39,811 nt of DNA from Gammaproteobacteria bacterium (GTDB taxonomy: Bacteria; Pseudomonadota; Gammaproteobacteria; Steroidobacterales; Woeseiaceae): the NCBI GenBank assembly GCA_029863305.1, contig JAOTVR010000026.1, positions 1 through 39,811 of the forward strand, written 5' to 3'. The notes beneath the pieces were generated by a model. It was not told the DNA's origin. It saw nothing but the letters and a program-made list of their open reading frames with translations, and did no database searches. Both the position numbers and the translations under genes were made by a program. Positions 7,542 to 17,657 of the stretch are shown piece after piece (positions within the stretch are counted from its first letter, which is position 1; each line of letters starts with the position of its first letter).

Positions 7542-8141
7542 TTAAGGGTGCCGTACTACCTGTCCTTTGTGCCCGGCTTTACTCAACTGCGCGGCCACGG
7601 CTTCGGCGCTTTCACGGTCCTTTTGTGGTCCGATTCGCACACGATGCAGCTCCCCGGAGCCGGTCGACAACTGGCTGAGGAATGCCGCAAAGCCTTGCTT
7701 GCGCAAGTCCGCCGCCAGCCGCTCGGCGTTTTCCTGATTGCCGAAACTGCCCAACTGCACCGCCCACATACCGGTGGACGATGCCGCTGCTGTTGACTGC
7801 ACCGCTGGCTGCTCGGGTGCTGGCTGTGTTACGGCCGGCTCGGGCTGCGGCTTCGTCTCGGCAGGGATCGGCCGGGATTCCGTCTGTTCAGGCAATTGCT
7901 GGGGTTGCTGTGCCGGCTGCGCAGGTTCGCTGGCGCGGTTCAACGGCACCGGATCCTTGCGGTCACGATTCAGTACCACCGTTTTTGTCTCCTGATCAGA
8001 CTGCCCCGGCAACGGCACACGCTCGCTGACCATTTCGCCCTCACCAGGCGGTCCGTCGAGAAACACCGGCACGACCAGGACGACGACCAGCACGAGCACG
8101 GCGGCGCCTATAATGCGTTCTTTCAAAGCTCTGTCCATCAT
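7542..8141 (-). CDS. dedD: SPOR-domain cell-division protein, DedD-like
   Basis: The 199-residue protein has a short cytoplasmic start, one transmembrane helix (IIGAAVLVLVVVLVVPVFL), a long Pro/Gln/Glu-rich periplasmic linker (about 35-120), and a C-terminal SPOR domain starting MWAVQLGSFGNQENAERLAADLRKQGF. SPOR domains bind denuded septal peptidoglycan, which places the protein at the division site. Position between folC and cvpA matches dedD of E. coli. It overlaps folC by 4 bp (ATGA). A second ATG directly follows the first. Confidence 0.88.
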   Translation of the reverse strand: MMDRALKERIIGAAVLVLVVVLVVPVFLDGPPGEGEMVSERVPLPGQSDQETKTVVLNRDRKDPVPLNRASEPAQPAQQPQQLPEQTESRPIPAETKPQPEPAVTQPAPEQPAVQSTAAASSTGMWAVQLGSFGNQENAERLAADLRKQGFAAFLSQLSTGSGELHRVRIGPQKDRESAEAVAAQLSKAGHKGQVVRHP

Positions 8142-9415
8142 GATTGGCGACGCGAGTATAGCTTAGTGAGGACCGGGCCGACGAGATAGAAAGAGCCGGT
8201 GACCAGAACCCGATCATCGACATCCGCGAGCTCGCCTGCGCGACCGATCGCAGCGTCGAGCGAGTCCGCGACCAGACACGCGGCATTGGTCGCATTTGCG
8301 ATCCGACGCGCGAGTTCGTGAGCGTCGATGGCGCGGGGGCTGTCCGCAGTCACCGCGATCCAGTGATCTACCTGTTCGCGAAGTGGCGCGACGACGCCCT
8401 CGACATCCTTGTCGTCAAGCATACCGACAATTGCGATCATCCGACCCGCATGGTCCTCCACTCGCAATGTGTCGGCCAGTGCGGTGGCCGCGGCCGGATT
8501 GTGCGCAACATCCAGCAGCCAGGTGGCCTGCAGCGCGATTCTCTGCATCCGGCCATCGAGATGCAATTGCCTGAGCGACTCACTGACCAGGTCCTCGCGC
8601 AGCAATTCGACGAATCCTGCCGCCTCGAGCAGCGCGAGCACCGCTGCAGCATTACCGATCTGATGGTCACCGGGCAGAGCGGGTAACTCGAGGCCCTCCA
8701 GCCGCTGCGCCTGACCCTGCCAGGACCAGTGCTCAGCTTCGCGGGACCAGTCGAAATCGCGTCCAGCGAGAATCAACCTGGCTTGCACGGCATCTGCATG
8801 TCGCAGAATTGCCTGCGGTACGTCCCGCGCACCAAAAATGACCGGCTCGCCCTTACGCATGATGCCGGCCTTTTCGAATGCTATCGATTCGATGTCGTCA
8901 CCGAGCCAGTCGCAATGATCCAACGCAATGTTGGTTATCAGCCCGGCGTCGGCTGCAATCGCGTTGACGGCGTCAAGCCGCCCGCCCATGCCAACCTCGA
9001 GTATCGCGGCATCGACACCTGCGTCAGCGAACACCACCAGCGCCGCAAGCGTGCCGTATTCGAAATAGGTCAACGCTGCGCCCTTTCGCTGTGCCTCCAC
9101 GCGCTCGAAGGCGGCGACGATCAGATCATCGCTTGCATCACGGCCGTTGACGCGGATGCGCTCGTTATAGCGAATGACATGTGGCGACGTGTAACTGCCG
9201 ACGCGTGATCCGGTCTGTTGCAACAGCGATTCAAGCATGGCGACGCTTGAGCCCTTGCCGTTGGTTCCAGCGATATGCAATACGGTAGCGGGCCGTGGCA
9301 GCGCCAGACGATCGAGTACCTGCACAACGCGCTCAAGTTCCAGGTCGATTTCTGTTGGCGACAGAGTCTCGAGTCGCGCCAACCAGTCGGCAAGGGGCGT
9401 AGCAGCCATGTTCAT
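8138..9415 (-). CDS. folC: bifunctional dihydrofolate synthase / folylpolyglutamate synthase
   Basis: The 425-residue protein is of normal FolC length. The Mur-ligase ATP site HIAGTNGKGSS lies at 47-57, followed by YTSPHVIRYNERIRVNG, LEVGMGGRLDAVNA, and the C-terminal DVAHNPAAA block. FolC adds glutamate to dihydropteroate and then extends the polyglutamate tail of folates. It follows accD by 9 bp and overlaps dedD. An alternative ATG two codons in (MAATPL) is equally possible. No strong ribosome-binding site decides between them. Confidence 0.95.
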   Translation of the reverse strand: MNMAATPLADWLARLETLSPTEIDLELERVVQVLDRLALPRPATVLHIAGTNGKGSSVAMLESLLQQTGSRVGSYTSPHVIRYNERIRVNGRDASDDLIVAAFERVEAQRKGAALTYFEYGTLAALVVFADAGVDAAILEVGMGGRLDAVNAIAADAGLITNIALDHCDWLGDDIESIAFEKAGIMRKGEPVIFGARDVPQAILRHADAVQARLILAGRDFDWSREAEHWSWQGQAQRLEGLELPALPGDHQIGNAAAVLALLEAAGFVELLREDLVSESLRQLHLDGRMQRIALQATWLLDVAHNPAAATALADTLRVEDHAGRMIAIVGMLDDKDVEGVVAPLREQVDHWIAVTADSPRAIDAHELARRIANATNAACLVADSLDAAIGRAGELADVDDRVLVTGSFYLVGPVLTKLYSRRQS

Positions 9416-9424
9416 GTGGTGAAT

Positions 9425-10291
9425 CTACTGGGAAACTGGACTTGGGCGTTGCTCGAACTTGGCCAGCAGATCCGCTATCTGCGCACGCATTTCGCGGCGA
9501 TCGACAATCATGTCTATCGCGCCATGGTCGAGCAGGAATTCGCTGCGCTGGAATCCTTCCGGCAGTTTTTGTCCCACGGTTTGCTCGATCACACGTGGAC
9601 CGGCGAAGCCGATCAGTGCACTCGGCTCGGCAATATTGACGTCGCCGAGCATCGCGAGACTTGCCGATACGCCGCCCGTGGTCGGGTCGGTCAGCACCGA
9701 AATATAGGGCACACCCTTGCCGGCGAGATTCCGCAGCGCAGCCGAGGTTTTGGCCATTTGCAGGAGCGAAAACAACGCCTCCTGCATGCGTGCACCACCA
9801 CTGGCAGCGAACGATATCAACGGCATCTTGTTTTCGGCCGCATGATGCGCCGCCCGCGCAAAACGTTCGCCGACTACCGAGCCCATCGATCCGCCCATAA
9901 AAGCAAACTCGAAGGCAGTAACGACGACAGGCCTGCCGTGCAAAGAACCCGATGCCGCGACCAGTGCATCCTTTTCGCCGGTCTTTCTTTGTGCCTGAAT
10001 GATGCGATCGCGATAGCGCTTGCTGTCACGAAACCTGAGCGGATCCTGTGGTTCGAGGTTCCCGAACAGTTCCTGCTGCGAATCCGGATCGAGGAAGAAA
10101 TCGAGCCGCTGCCGGGCACCAATGCGCAAGTGATGATCGCACTTGGGACACACCTGCAGATTGCGTTCCAGTTCGTTGCGATACAGTTGCGCATCGCATT
10201 TCGGACATTTAATCCAGACGCCTTCGGGAACTGAGCGTGTGCGCTTCTCAGTGCTTATGCGTGACGGCATCAATTTTTCGAACCAAGACAT
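9425..10291 (-). CDS. accD: acetyl-CoA carboxylase carboxyltransferase subunit beta
   Basis: The 288-residue protein has the four-Cys zinc ribbon [12 protein letters not shown]...CPKCDHH near 29-54 and the crotonase-like core with [26 protein letters not shown] and [10 protein letters not shown]. With AccA it transfers CO2 from biotin to acetyl-CoA in the first step of fatty acid synthesis. AGGA stands before the ATG. The gap to truA upstream is only 79 bp and holds no gene; in many relatives trpF, trpB and trpA fill this place. Confidence 0.96.
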   Translation of the reverse strand: MSWFEKLMPSRISTEKRTRSVPEGVWIKCPKCDAQLYRNELERNLQVCPKCDHHLRIGARQRLDFFLDPDSQQELFGNLEPQDPLRFRDSKRYRDRIIQAQRKTGEKDALVAASGSLHGRPVVVTAFEFAFMGGSMGSVVGERFARAAHHAAENKMPLISFAASGGARMQEALFSLLQMAKTSAALRNLAGKGVPYISVLTDPTTGGVSASLAMLGDVNIAEPSALIGFAGPRVIEQTVGQKLPEGFQRSEFLLDHGAIDMIVDRREMRAQIADLLAKFEQRPSPVSQ

Positions 10292-10370
10292 TAAAACATC
10301 CTATCTCAAATCAGGCTCAAGTGAAGCCGGAAACAGAGTCTTTCACATCGAGAAGCTGGCAATTGAAACA

Positions 10371-11141
10371 TTAGCTCTCATTCGGGTTACTTGGAAGACC
10401 AAACTTGTTCGGATAGTGGACCTTCACAAGCGTGAGGCCATGTGGCGGCGCAGCGGCGCCACCCATCTTGCGGTCGCGGCTTGCAAGCACCCTGCCGGCC
10501 CACTCCTCTGATTCGTCACCCCGGCCGATAGAGACCAGTGTACCGGTGATATTGCGCACCATATGCTGCAAGAACGCGTTTGCGGTGATATCGAGCACTA
10601 TCCAGTCCCGGACCCGCGACACCGATATCGCTGTGATCTCGCGAACGGCAGTGGACGCCTGGCAACCTGCCGCGCGATACGCCGAGAAATCGTGTTGCCC
10701 GCGCAGTGTCTGGGCCGCGCTGTGCATGCGTTCCGCATCCAGCGGCTCGTACACCCACCAGGCGCGGTGCCGGTACAAGGGCGAACGCTCCAGGCGATTG
10801 AGAATTCGGTAACGATAGGAGCGCGATGTGGCCGAGAAGCGTGCATGGAAGCTGTCATCGACACGCGTCGCCCAGATCACGCTGATGTCGTCAGGAAGAT
10901 TGCTGTTTGCGCCGAGCAGCCAGCCGCGTTCGTCGCGTTCACTGCCCGTGTCGAAATGCACGACCTGGCCCGACGCATGCACACCGGCATCGGTCCGGCC
11001 TGCACAAATCGTGTCGATGGTTTCGTTCGCGACTTTGCTGAGAGCGCTCTCAACATGCTGTTGCACGCCCACGCCCGTGCGCTGACGCTGCCAACCGTTG
11101 TACGCGGTACCGTCGTACTCAAGACCTAAGGCGATGCGCAC
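10371..11141 (-). CDS. truA: tRNA pseudouridine(38-40) synthase
   Basis: The 256-residue protein has the TruA signature CAGRTDAGVHASGQV with catalytic Asp51, followed by LPDDISVIWATRVDDSFHARFSA. TruA isomerises uridines 38-40 in the anticodon arm of many tRNAs. The start is GTG, and its G is shared with the TAG stop of fimV (TAGTG), so translation is probably coupled. The fimV-truA order is conserved in gammaproteobacteria. Confidence 0.95.
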   Translation of the reverse strand: MRIALGLEYDGTAYNGWQRQRTGVGVQQHVESALSKVANETIDTICAGRTDAGVHASGQVVHFDTGSERDERGWLLGANSNLPDDISVIWATRVDDSFHARFSATSRSYRYRILNRLERSPLYRHRAWWVYEPLDAERMHSAAQTLRGQHDFSAYRAAGCQASTAVREITAISVSRVRDWIVLDITANAFLQHMVRNITGTLVSIGRGDESEEWAGRVLASRDRKMGGAAAPPHGLTLVKVHYPNKFGLPSNPNES

Positions 11142-14100
11142 TAACTCGGTAGCGAGTCCAGAAGTTGTTGCGCTTGCTGGCGCTGACCTTGGTCGCCTTC
11201 GTCGAGGACCTCCTCGAGAATCGATCGCGCTCCGCTCGGATCGCCCATGTCGACATAGGCGCGCGCCAGATCGAGCTTCGTGCCAACCTCGGTCATCGTA
11301 CGCGCGTCCGACAAATCGTCGCTCATGTCATCAGGCGCGAGCGATACCGTGCCGGCGTCGTCGAAGTCCGATGTAACGTTGGGGCGCGGTTGCTCGACAG
11401 TTGCATCGTCGCGCACCTGCTCCACGGTATCCCCGCCTTCGCTGACTTTGAGGGCAGCCGTCAGATCATCGAGATCGAGATCGAAATCGGTGCTAGCCAC
11501 CGCCGGCAATTCGCCGGTTTCATCGAGGCTCGCATCACCAGTAAACGCTTCTTTGGGCAGTGCTTCGGTCTTGGCAAAATCGAAGTCAGCGATATCCTCG
11601 TCATCGTCCAGACTGGCAAGTAAGGTTGCTGCATCGTCTGCCAGGGTCTGCTCCGCAGTTTCGTCGCCGTACCCTTGTGCCAGCATAGTCGCTTCGTCAT
11701 CGGCTAATTCAGCGCCGACATCCGATGCTGTTTCAACGGCGAGGTCATCCGGCAACACCTGAGTCAGGCCGGTTGCGTCCAGCAAGCTCTCGTTGATGCC
11801 CGTATCATCCAGATCATATTCGTCGCTGCTTAACGCCGTCTGCACGCCTGTTGCATCCGGATCGACTTCAGGATTCTTGCCTGTGACGTCGCCCAGATCG
11901 TCAAGCGCCTCGTTGATGCCGGTGTCCCCTAGTAACGCGGCGCTTTCGCTCGTCGCATCAAGATCGTCCAGAGACGCCAACTCGGTCTCGGCCAGCCCAT
12001 CAATATCGAGACCAAGATCATCGAGGTTGATTTCCGCTGTTGCTTCAGCCGACTGGCTGGCGCTCTCCAGCGTATCCTCGAGTGACGGTAACTCAGACGT
12101 TCCGCCGAAACCATCGAACTGCTGCTCGATAGTCGGGGTTTCCGCGGTGGCATCCAGCGACGGCATCTCCGCTGTCTCCTCGGCCGTCGGCACCTCCCGC
12201 GTGACATCGAAGTCCGGCGATTCCACGGTAGGGCTCTCTGCAGTCGGGCTTTCTGCGGTCGCTTCGATGTCGTCGACAAGCTCGGTTTCCTCGTCCGCAT
12301 CCACGCTGTCGATAAAGAAGTCGACGCCGGCATCCGTGTCGAGGGCCTGCGTTTCGTCTTCGCTCCCCAGATCAAGAATGTCGCCGGCGGCGGCATCATC
12401 GCCAACGAATTCCATATCGAGAGAGCCGGTTTCATCCATGCCTGCCTCGAACGACAGGTCGACCTCCCTTGTCGCACCTACGGCGCTTGCTCCGGCGAAT
12501 AGCGCATCATCGGCCGCGATCTGCTGGCCCATAATGACGATCTTGTCCCAATCCGCACTTGCTCCACCGCCGATGCTCGACGTGAGTCGCCCTGCCGCAT
12601 CGATGAATGCATCACGGTTGCCCCAGACAAAGTAGATTTCACAAAGCTTGGTCAGCAGATCAGTGCGTTCCGGTTCGAGTGACAAAGCGCCGTTGACAAG
12701 ATCGGCCGCCTGATCGTAGAGGCCGTAAGCCATATGGAAATCGGCTTCGGCGATTGGGTCCGTTTGATCGAGATTGATTGCGGTTTCGCTGCTAAACGTA
12801 TCTTCGAGCGAACCGAATTGGCCGGTCGCTGCGGCGATGTCTGCATCTGTCCCCGTATCGAATTCTGCCGCCGGCACCTCGACCGTTTCTTCCGCGCGAG
12901 GGCGCAACACAGTCGCATCCACGCTATCGTGCATGGATGATCCCTGCTCGACGACGACGATCGACTCGTCATCGTGCGTGGGCGCACGCAGGCTCTCGGT
13001 GCCCGACAGCTTATCCTCGCCCATGTCATCCGAATCGAGTGGTCGCCAGGACTCCACATCGTCGTCATCGCCACCACGACGCATCAGCCAGAACAACGCG
13101 CCGCCGACCAAAACAACCACGCCGACAATGATGATCCACCAGCTCTTGAGCAGCTCCGTTGCGCGGTCGACGAGGCTCGGCTCAGCAGGCGCCGGCGCCT
13201 GAATAATATCGCCCGGAGCCGAGGTCACGTCAGTGCCAGCAGCAATATCGTCAGGCTCAGCAACGGCGTCATCCGGCACCACCTCGGTGTCGTCGACCAG
13301 GATATCGTCAGGCGCGAGCGAATCGGCGTCCGTATCGTCGACAAACGGCTCATCGACCGGTGGTTCGTATATTTCACCGCGAATGCGCGCGAGTTCTTCG
13401 CGCAACGTGGCAAGCTCATCGTCGCGAATCTCGATCAACGATGGCTGCTGCGGCACATCGGCAGATTCGAGCTCGGCGATCCGATTCTCGATTTCTTCTT
13501 CGCGGCTCAGCGGCGTGTCGTCAAAGTCCGGTTCGGCGGCAAAGGTGTCATCGACAAGATCTTCATCGGGCGGCACAAGCGTGAGGCTGGGCCGCGTCGA
13601 GGTATCCTCGACCGGCGCAACGGTGCCACCGGACCATGCCGCGTGCTGTCGCTGCGCTTCCCGCAGCGCCTCACCGCGACTGATGCGGAAGATGTCATCC
13701 GCACTCGGAATCCGCAGTGACGCGCCGGCCCGAAGAATGTTGATGTTGCCGCCAAACGCATCCGGATTCGCTTCGAAAATCGCCAGCATGGTCTGGTTCA
13801 TGGTCAGGCGATCATCCGGACGCACCCTCGACGCGATGCCCCACAGGGATTCGCCGCGTTGCACATTGTAGTCACCACCCGCAGACCTGTCGTACGGCGT
13901 GTCGTCAGCGATGGGCTGTGGCTTGGGCTGCTCTGGCGCCGGTGCCGGTGCTGGTGCCGGTGCTGGTGCTGCCTGCCGGATGGGTGCCGGGGCGGGCGCC
14001 GGACGCTGCTCAACGGGCGCCGCGCGTTCGATGCGCGCGCTGTCACTCGGTACGGCACGGCTCGGCGCTTGTACTGCCGGCGCTTCGTCGACCACCGGCG

Positions 14101-14503
14101 GCGCGAAGGTCGGCGGATCGAGGAACACGGTGTACTCGCGCAACAAGCGTCCTCGCGACCAGGATGCTTCCACCAGGAATGTCAGAAACGGTTCGGCCAT
14201 GGCCGACGCCGATCGAATCTGCACGTAGTTGCCATCGGCGCGACCCGAGCGAACGATATTGAATTGTATGCCCTGCAGATAAAAGGGACGGTCGAGACCG
14301 TAACGTTCAAACGTCTCAGCAGACGCCATTCCGATGACAAGATTGTCGAGCTCATCGGGCGATGCCGACAGCAGCTCGATTTCCGCACGCAACGGCTCGT
14401 TGAGTGCGGAGTTCATTCGAATATCTCCCAGCCCGAGGGCCCAAACCTCGCCTGACAACAAGATGACAAGCGCAAGCGAGATTCGAGAGAGTCGTCTCGA
14501 CAT
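11141..14503 (-). CDS. fimV: FimV/HubP polar hub protein
   Basis: The 1120-residue protein starts at 14503, where GGAG lies 9 bp before the ATG and a signal peptide begins (MSRRLSRISLALVILLSGEVWA). An in-frame ATG 30 bp upstream would place residues before the signal. Next come the FimV N-terminal domain (LGDIRMNSALNEPLRAEIEL), a Pro-Ala repeat near 170-190, a LysM domain at about 211-267, a short coiled coil at 332-378, a membrane helix near 454-476, a long acidic cytoplasmic region with TPR-like helices near 590-660, and the FimV C-terminal domain in the last 55 residues. FimV/HubP organises cell poles, type IV pili and chemoreceptors. Lies between asd and truA as in Pseudomonas. Confidence 0.93.
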   Translation of the reverse strand: MSRRLSRISLALVILLSGEVWALGLGDIRMNSALNEPLRAEIELLSASPDELDNLVIGMASAETFERYGLDRPFYLQGIQFNIVRSGRADGNYVQIRSASAMAEPFLTFLVEASWSRGRLLREYTVFLDPPTFAPPVVDEAPAVQAPSRAVPSDSARIERAAPVEQRPAPAPAPIRQAAPAPAPAPAPAPEQPKPQPIADDTPYDRSAGGDYNVQRGESLWGIASRVRPDDRLTMNQTMLAIFEANPDAFGGNINILRAGASLRIPSADDIFRISRGEALREAQRQHAAWSGGTVAPVEDTSTRPSLTLVPPDEDLVDDTFAAEPDFDDTPLSREEEIENRIAELESADVPQQPSLIEIRDDELATLREELARIRGEIYEPPVDEPFVDDTDADSLAPDDILVDDTEVVPDDAVAEPDDIAAGTDVTSAPGDIIQAPAPAEPSLVDRATELLKSWWIIIVGVVVLVGGALFWLMRRGGDDDDVESWRPLDSDDMGEDKLSGTESLRAPTHDDESIVVVEQGSSMHDSVDATVLRPRAEETVEVPAAEFDTGTDADIAAATGQFGSLEDTFSSETAINLDQTDPIAEADFHMAYGLYDQAADLVNGALSLEPERTDLLTKLCEIYFVWGNRDAFIDAAGRLTSSIGGGASADWDKIVIMGQQIAADDALFAGASAVGATREVDLSFEAGMDETGSLDMEFVGDDAAAGDILDLGSEDETQALDTDAGVDFFIDSVDADEETELVDDIEATAESPTAESPTVESPDFDVTREVPTAEETAEMPSLDATAETPTIEQQFDGFGGTSELPSLEDTLESASQSAEATAEINLDDLGLDIDGLAETELASLDDLDATSESAALLGDTGINEALDDLGDVTGKNPEVDPDATGVQTALSSDEYDLDDTGINESLLDATGLTQVLPDDLAVETASDVGAELADDEATMLAQGYGDETAEQTLADDAATLLASLDDDEDIADFDFAKTEALPKEAFTGDASLDETGELPAVASTDFDLDLDDLTAALKVSEGGDTVEQVRDDATVEQPRPNVTSDFDDAGTVSLAPDDMSDDLSDARTMTEVGTKLDLARAYVDMGDPSGARSILEEVLDEGDQGQRQQAQQLLDSLPS

Positions 14504-14595
14504 AATTTTAATCTCCAGCTCCCCAAGAGCCACTGAGAGGACCCTCGCAACGGGTCAAATCACAGCGGGCAGACCGCTTTAACATATGGTCCCGA

Positions 14596-14624
14596 ACTAT
14601 AGCTTATAAATGGTTTTTCGCCAA
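14596..14624 (-). promoter_or_regulatory. promoter of fimV inside the end of asd
   Basis: On the minus strand there is -35 TTGGCG (14619-14624), a 17 bp spacer, and -10 TATAGT (14596-14601). The -35 lies in the last codons of asd, and the leader to the fimV ATG would be about 85 nt. This would allow fimV-truA to be expressed apart from prmB-aroC-asd. Confidence 0.6.
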
Positions 14625-15626
14625 TATTTCAGCAATTTGGACGCTATTTAGAGCCGCGCCCTTACGTATGTTGTCGGCCACCACCCAGAGGTCGATTCCG
14701 CGCGGGTGCGAAATATCCTCACGCACGCGACCGACGTAAACCGGGTCATTGCCCGAACTTTCGGTGACCGCAGTCGGATATTCACCGATATTTACACCAT
14801 CCAACAGCGTCACGCCCGCCGCATTACGCAGCAATTCGCAGACTTCTGCCGCCGAAATCTTGTCTCTGGTCTCGAGATGCACCGCCTCGGAATGACCGTA
14901 AAAGGCCGGTATGCGCACCGCCGTTGGATTGACGAGAATGCTGTCATCGGCAAAGATCTTGCGCGTTTCCCAAACCATCTTCATTTCTTCTTTGGTGTAA
15001 CGGTTGTCCTGAAAATCGTCGATATGCGGCACTGCATTGAAGGCAATCTGTTTCTTGCCACCTTCGATTTCCAGCGGACGGCCATTCAGCAGCATCGTTG
15101 TCTGGCGCACGAGTTCCTCGACCGCACTTCTCCCGGCGCCGGATACCGCCTGGTAGGTCGCAACATTGATCCGCTCGATACCGGCGGCGTCATAGATCGG
15201 CTTCAACGCAACCACCAACTGTATGGTCGAACAATTCGGATTGGCGATAATGCCGCGATTCGTGTACGCCGCAATTGCGTCGGCGTTGACCTCGGGTACC
15301 ACGAGCGGAATGTCATCGTCGTACCGAAAGTGCGATGTGTTATCGATAACCACGCAGCCGGCGGCAGCCGCGATGGGTGCATACCTGGCCGAAATCGAAC
15401 CGCCGGCAGAAAACAGACCGATCTGGACCTGTGAAAAATCGAAGTCCGCAAGATCGCCGACCGGCACATCGCGATTGCCGAATGTCACGGTCTTGCCAAC
15501 CGAGCGTTCACTGGCCAGCGCATGCACCTTTCCCACCGGGAATTTGCGCTCCGCCAGTATCTCGAGCATCGCCTCGCCCACGACGCCGGTCGCGCCAACG
15601 ACCGCTATATCGAATGTCTTCTTCAT
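14604..15626 (-). CDS. asd: aspartate-semialdehyde dehydrogenase
   Basis: The 340-residue protein has the NADP-binding start [13 protein letters not shown], the catalytic Cys132 in NPNCST, and His245 in FYGHSEAV. It reduces aspartyl phosphate to aspartate semialdehyde for lysine, diaminopimelate, methionine and threonine synthesis. Length and sequence fit the shorter family typical of Pseudomonas asd2 and Gram-positive bacteria rather than the about 367-residue E. coli form. It overlaps aroC by 4 bp (ATGA). The fimV promoter is embedded in its tail. Confidence 0.95.
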   Translation of the reverse strand: MKKTFDIAVVGATGVVGEAMLEILAERKFPVGKVHALASERSVGKTVTFGNRDVPVGDLADFDFSQVQIGLFSAGGSISARYAPIAAAAGCVVIDNTSHFRYDDDIPLVVPEVNADAIAAYTNRGIIANPNCSTIQLVVALKPIYDAAGIERINVATYQAVSGAGRSAVEELVRQTTMLLNGRPLEIEGGKKQIAFNAVPHIDDFQDNRYTKEEMKMVWETRKIFADDSILVNPTAVRIPAFYGHSEAVHLETRDKISAAEVCELLRNAAGVTLLDGVNIGEYPTAVTESSGNDPVYVGRVREDISHPRGIDLWVVADNIRKGAALNSVQIAEILAKNHL

Positions 15627-16708
15627 AATTTGGAAATACCGGATTCGACGTCAGCATTCTGTGCGCGGTTACGCAAATAATGATCCATGAGAGTAATTGC
15701 GACCATCGCCTCGGCAATGGGTGTCGCCCTGAGCCCGACACAGGGGTCATGACGACCTTTGGTCACGATCTCGGTTGCATTGCCATGCTTGTCGATAGTC
15801 TTGCCGGGCTTCGAGATACTCGACGTCGGTTTCAGCGCGATACTGGCCAGGAGTTCCTGCCCCGACGAGATGCCGCCAAGGGTGCCGCCCGCATCGTTCT
15901 TGGCAAAACCGTCGGCGCCGATTTCATCGCGATGCTCACTGCCACGCTGGGTTACGGCGTTGAACCCGGCCCCGAGTTCGACACCTTTGACCGCGTTGAT
16001 GCTCATCAACGCATGCGCAAGCGCCGCTTCCAGCTTGTCAAACACCGGTTCACCCAGTCCTGCCGGAATATTACGGGCCAAAACGCTGATCCTGGCGCCA
16101 ATCGAGTCGCCTTCTTCTCGCAGAGCGTCCATATACGATTCGAGCTCCGGAATACGCTCGGCGTCTGCGCAAAAAAACGGATTCTCATCGACGATAGACA
16201 GATCGGTCGCGGCCAGCTCGATCGGGCCGAGCTGCGACAAATAGCCGCGAATCTCAACGCCCAGTTTTTCGTGCAGGTATTTTTTCGCAATCGCCCCCGC
16301 CGCGACGCGCATCGTGGTCTCGCGCGCCGACGAACGCCCACCGCCACGATAGTCCCGAATACCGTACTTCTGCTGATACGTGAAATCGGCATGCCCGGGA
16401 CGAAACTTGTCCTTGATGTCTCCGTAGTCTTTGGACCGCTGATCCTTGTTCCAGATCACCAGTCCGATCGGCGTTCCCGTCGTCACGCCTTCGAAGACGC
16501 CGGAAAGGATCTCCACCTGGTCGGGCTCATTGCGCTGGGTTGTGTGTCGCGACCGACCGGGACGACGTCGATCGAGATCCCACTGTATGTCGCTGCTATC
16601 GAGCCGCATTCCCGGCGGACAACCATCGACGATACAGCCGAGCGCCACGCCGTGGCTTTCGCCGAACGTCGTGACGACAAAATTCTGACCAATACTGTTA
16701 CCCGACAC
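15623..16708 (-). CDS. aroC: chorismate synthase
   Basis: The 361-residue protein has the three chorismate synthase signatures: [18 protein letters not shown] at the N terminus, [24 protein letters not shown], and [26 protein letters not shown]. It converts EPSP to chorismate using reduced FMN, at the branch to aromatic amino acids and folates. The start is GTG and overlaps the end of prmB by 11 bp. The flavin need links it loosely to the riboflavin genes at the right end, but that is only metabolism, not an operon. Confidence 0.96.
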   Translation of the reverse strand: MSGNSIGQNFVVTTFGESHGVALGCIVDGCPPGMRLDSSDIQWDLDRRRPGRSRHTTQRNEPDQVEILSGVFEGVTTGTPIGLVIWNKDQRSKDYGDIKDKFRPGHADFTYQQKYGIRDYRGGGRSSARETTMRVAAGAIAKKYLHEKLGVEIRGYLSQLGPIELAATDLSIVDENPFFCADAERIPELESYMDALREEGDSIGARISVLARNIPAGLGEPVFDKLEAALAHALMSINAVKGVELGAGFNAVTQRGSEHRDEIGADGFAKNDAGGTLGGISSGQELLASIALKPTSSISKPGKTIDKHGNATEIVTKGRHDPCVGLRATPIAEAMVAITLMDHYLRNRAQNADVESGISKL

Positions 16709-17603
16709 TTTCCAGACCCTTTAGCTCATCTTTCGTCAACAAAAACACGCCTGACCCGCCATGCTCGAACTCCAGCCAGGTAAATGCAACATCCGGATAC
16801 CGATTTTCCAGCGCCGCCCTACTGTTTCCGACTTCACAAACGAGTATTCCGTTGTCACGCAGGAAACGCGATGCATCATGCAGGATCGCGTTGACTGAAT
16901 CCAGACCATCATCGCCCGCGGCGAGGCCGAGTGCGGGCTCGTGTCGAAACTCGTCGGGCAAGGCATCCATGTCCTGTTTGTCGACGTAGGGCGGATTGCT
17001 GACGATCAGGTCGTACTGGCGCCCACTGAGCGCATCGAAGAAATCCGACTGCACGAGGCGCACTCGCTCGCCAAGCCCATGTTTCGCGACATTTATTTTC
17101 GCAACGGCCAGCGCATCCATCGAGACATCCACGGCGTCGACGAGCGCCCGCGGAAAAGCTGTCGCAATTGCGATCGCGATACAGCCACTGCCAGTACCGA
17201 GATCGATCGCCGTCTCGAGCGCAGCAGCGCCCAGCCACGGCTCGAAGTGATTGTTGACGAGCTCCGCAATCGGCGAACGCGGCACGAGCACGCGCTCGTC
17301 AATGTAAAACTCGAGTCCGGCGAACCAGGCCTGATTGAGGAGATAGGCCACCGGCACACGCTCGTCGATGCGCCGTTTGACCAGGGCCTCGAGACCGGCC
17401 AGGTCCGCCGCAGCGACCGTCCGTTGATACGCGGCCGGCGCCTCATCATGGTGCAAACCAAGATGCGCAAATACCAGCCATGCCGCCTCGTCGACGGGAT
17501 TATCAGTACCATGACCGTAGCTGAGTTCTGCTGCCGCAAATCGGTCGGCGTAGTGCTGAATCAGCTGCTCAACGTTCACGGTTTGCTCGGATTCCGGTGC
17601 CAT
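16698..17603 (-). CDS. prmB: ribosomal protein uL3 N5-glutamine methyltransferase
   Basis: The 301-residue protein starting MAPESEQTV has the PrmB/HemK layout: a helical N-terminal domain, then a Rossmann methyltransferase with motif [17 protein letters not shown] and the catalytic NPPY in [15 protein letters not shown]. The order of features and its position beside aroC favour PrmB (methylates Gln150 of L3) over PrmC. The frame stays open about 640 bp further upstream, but that part runs antisense to the SCO gene and is spurious. The divergent SCO gene starts 54 bp away. Confidence 0.92.
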   Translation of the reverse strand: MAPESEQTVNVEQLIQHYADRFAAAELSYGHGTDNPVDEAAWLVFAHLGLHHDEAPAAYQRTVAAADLAGLEALVKRRIDERVPVAYLLNQAWFAGLEFYIDERVLVPRSPIAELVNNHFEPWLGAAALETAIDLGTGSGCIAIAIATAFPRALVDAVDVSMDALAVAKINVAKHGLGERVRLVQSDFFDALSGRQYDLIVSNPPYVDKQDMDALPDEFRHEPALGLAAGDDGLDSVNAILHDASRFLRDNGILVCEVGNSRAALENRYPDVAFTWLEFEHGGSGVFLLTKDELKGLESVG

Positions 17604-17620
17604 AGTCAAAGAGTGTCGTT

Positions 17621-17626
17621 TAGAAT
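17621..17626 (+). promoter_or_regulatory. possible -10 element for the SCO-PCuAC-psd operon
   Basis: TAGAAT lies 32 bp before the ATG at 17658 in the 54-bp divergent gap with prmB. No good -35 is present at 16-18 bp, so an activator or another start is possible. No recognisable copper-responsive operator is visible. Confidence 0.3.
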
Positions 17627-17657
17627 GTGCGCCTCGCGCAAACCCTCGTGGAGAAAG

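Noticed and set aside
12150..13850. Several long plus-strand frames rich in Ser and Ala opposite fimV
   Set aside because: They are antisense shadows caused by GC-rich, low-complexity acidic codons of fimV; no start signals or domains.
13930..13985. Short tandem DNA repeat that might be taken for a CRISPR or satellite
   Set aside because: It is an in-frame Pro-Ala coding repeat inside fimV, with unit far shorter than CRISPR repeats and no spacers.
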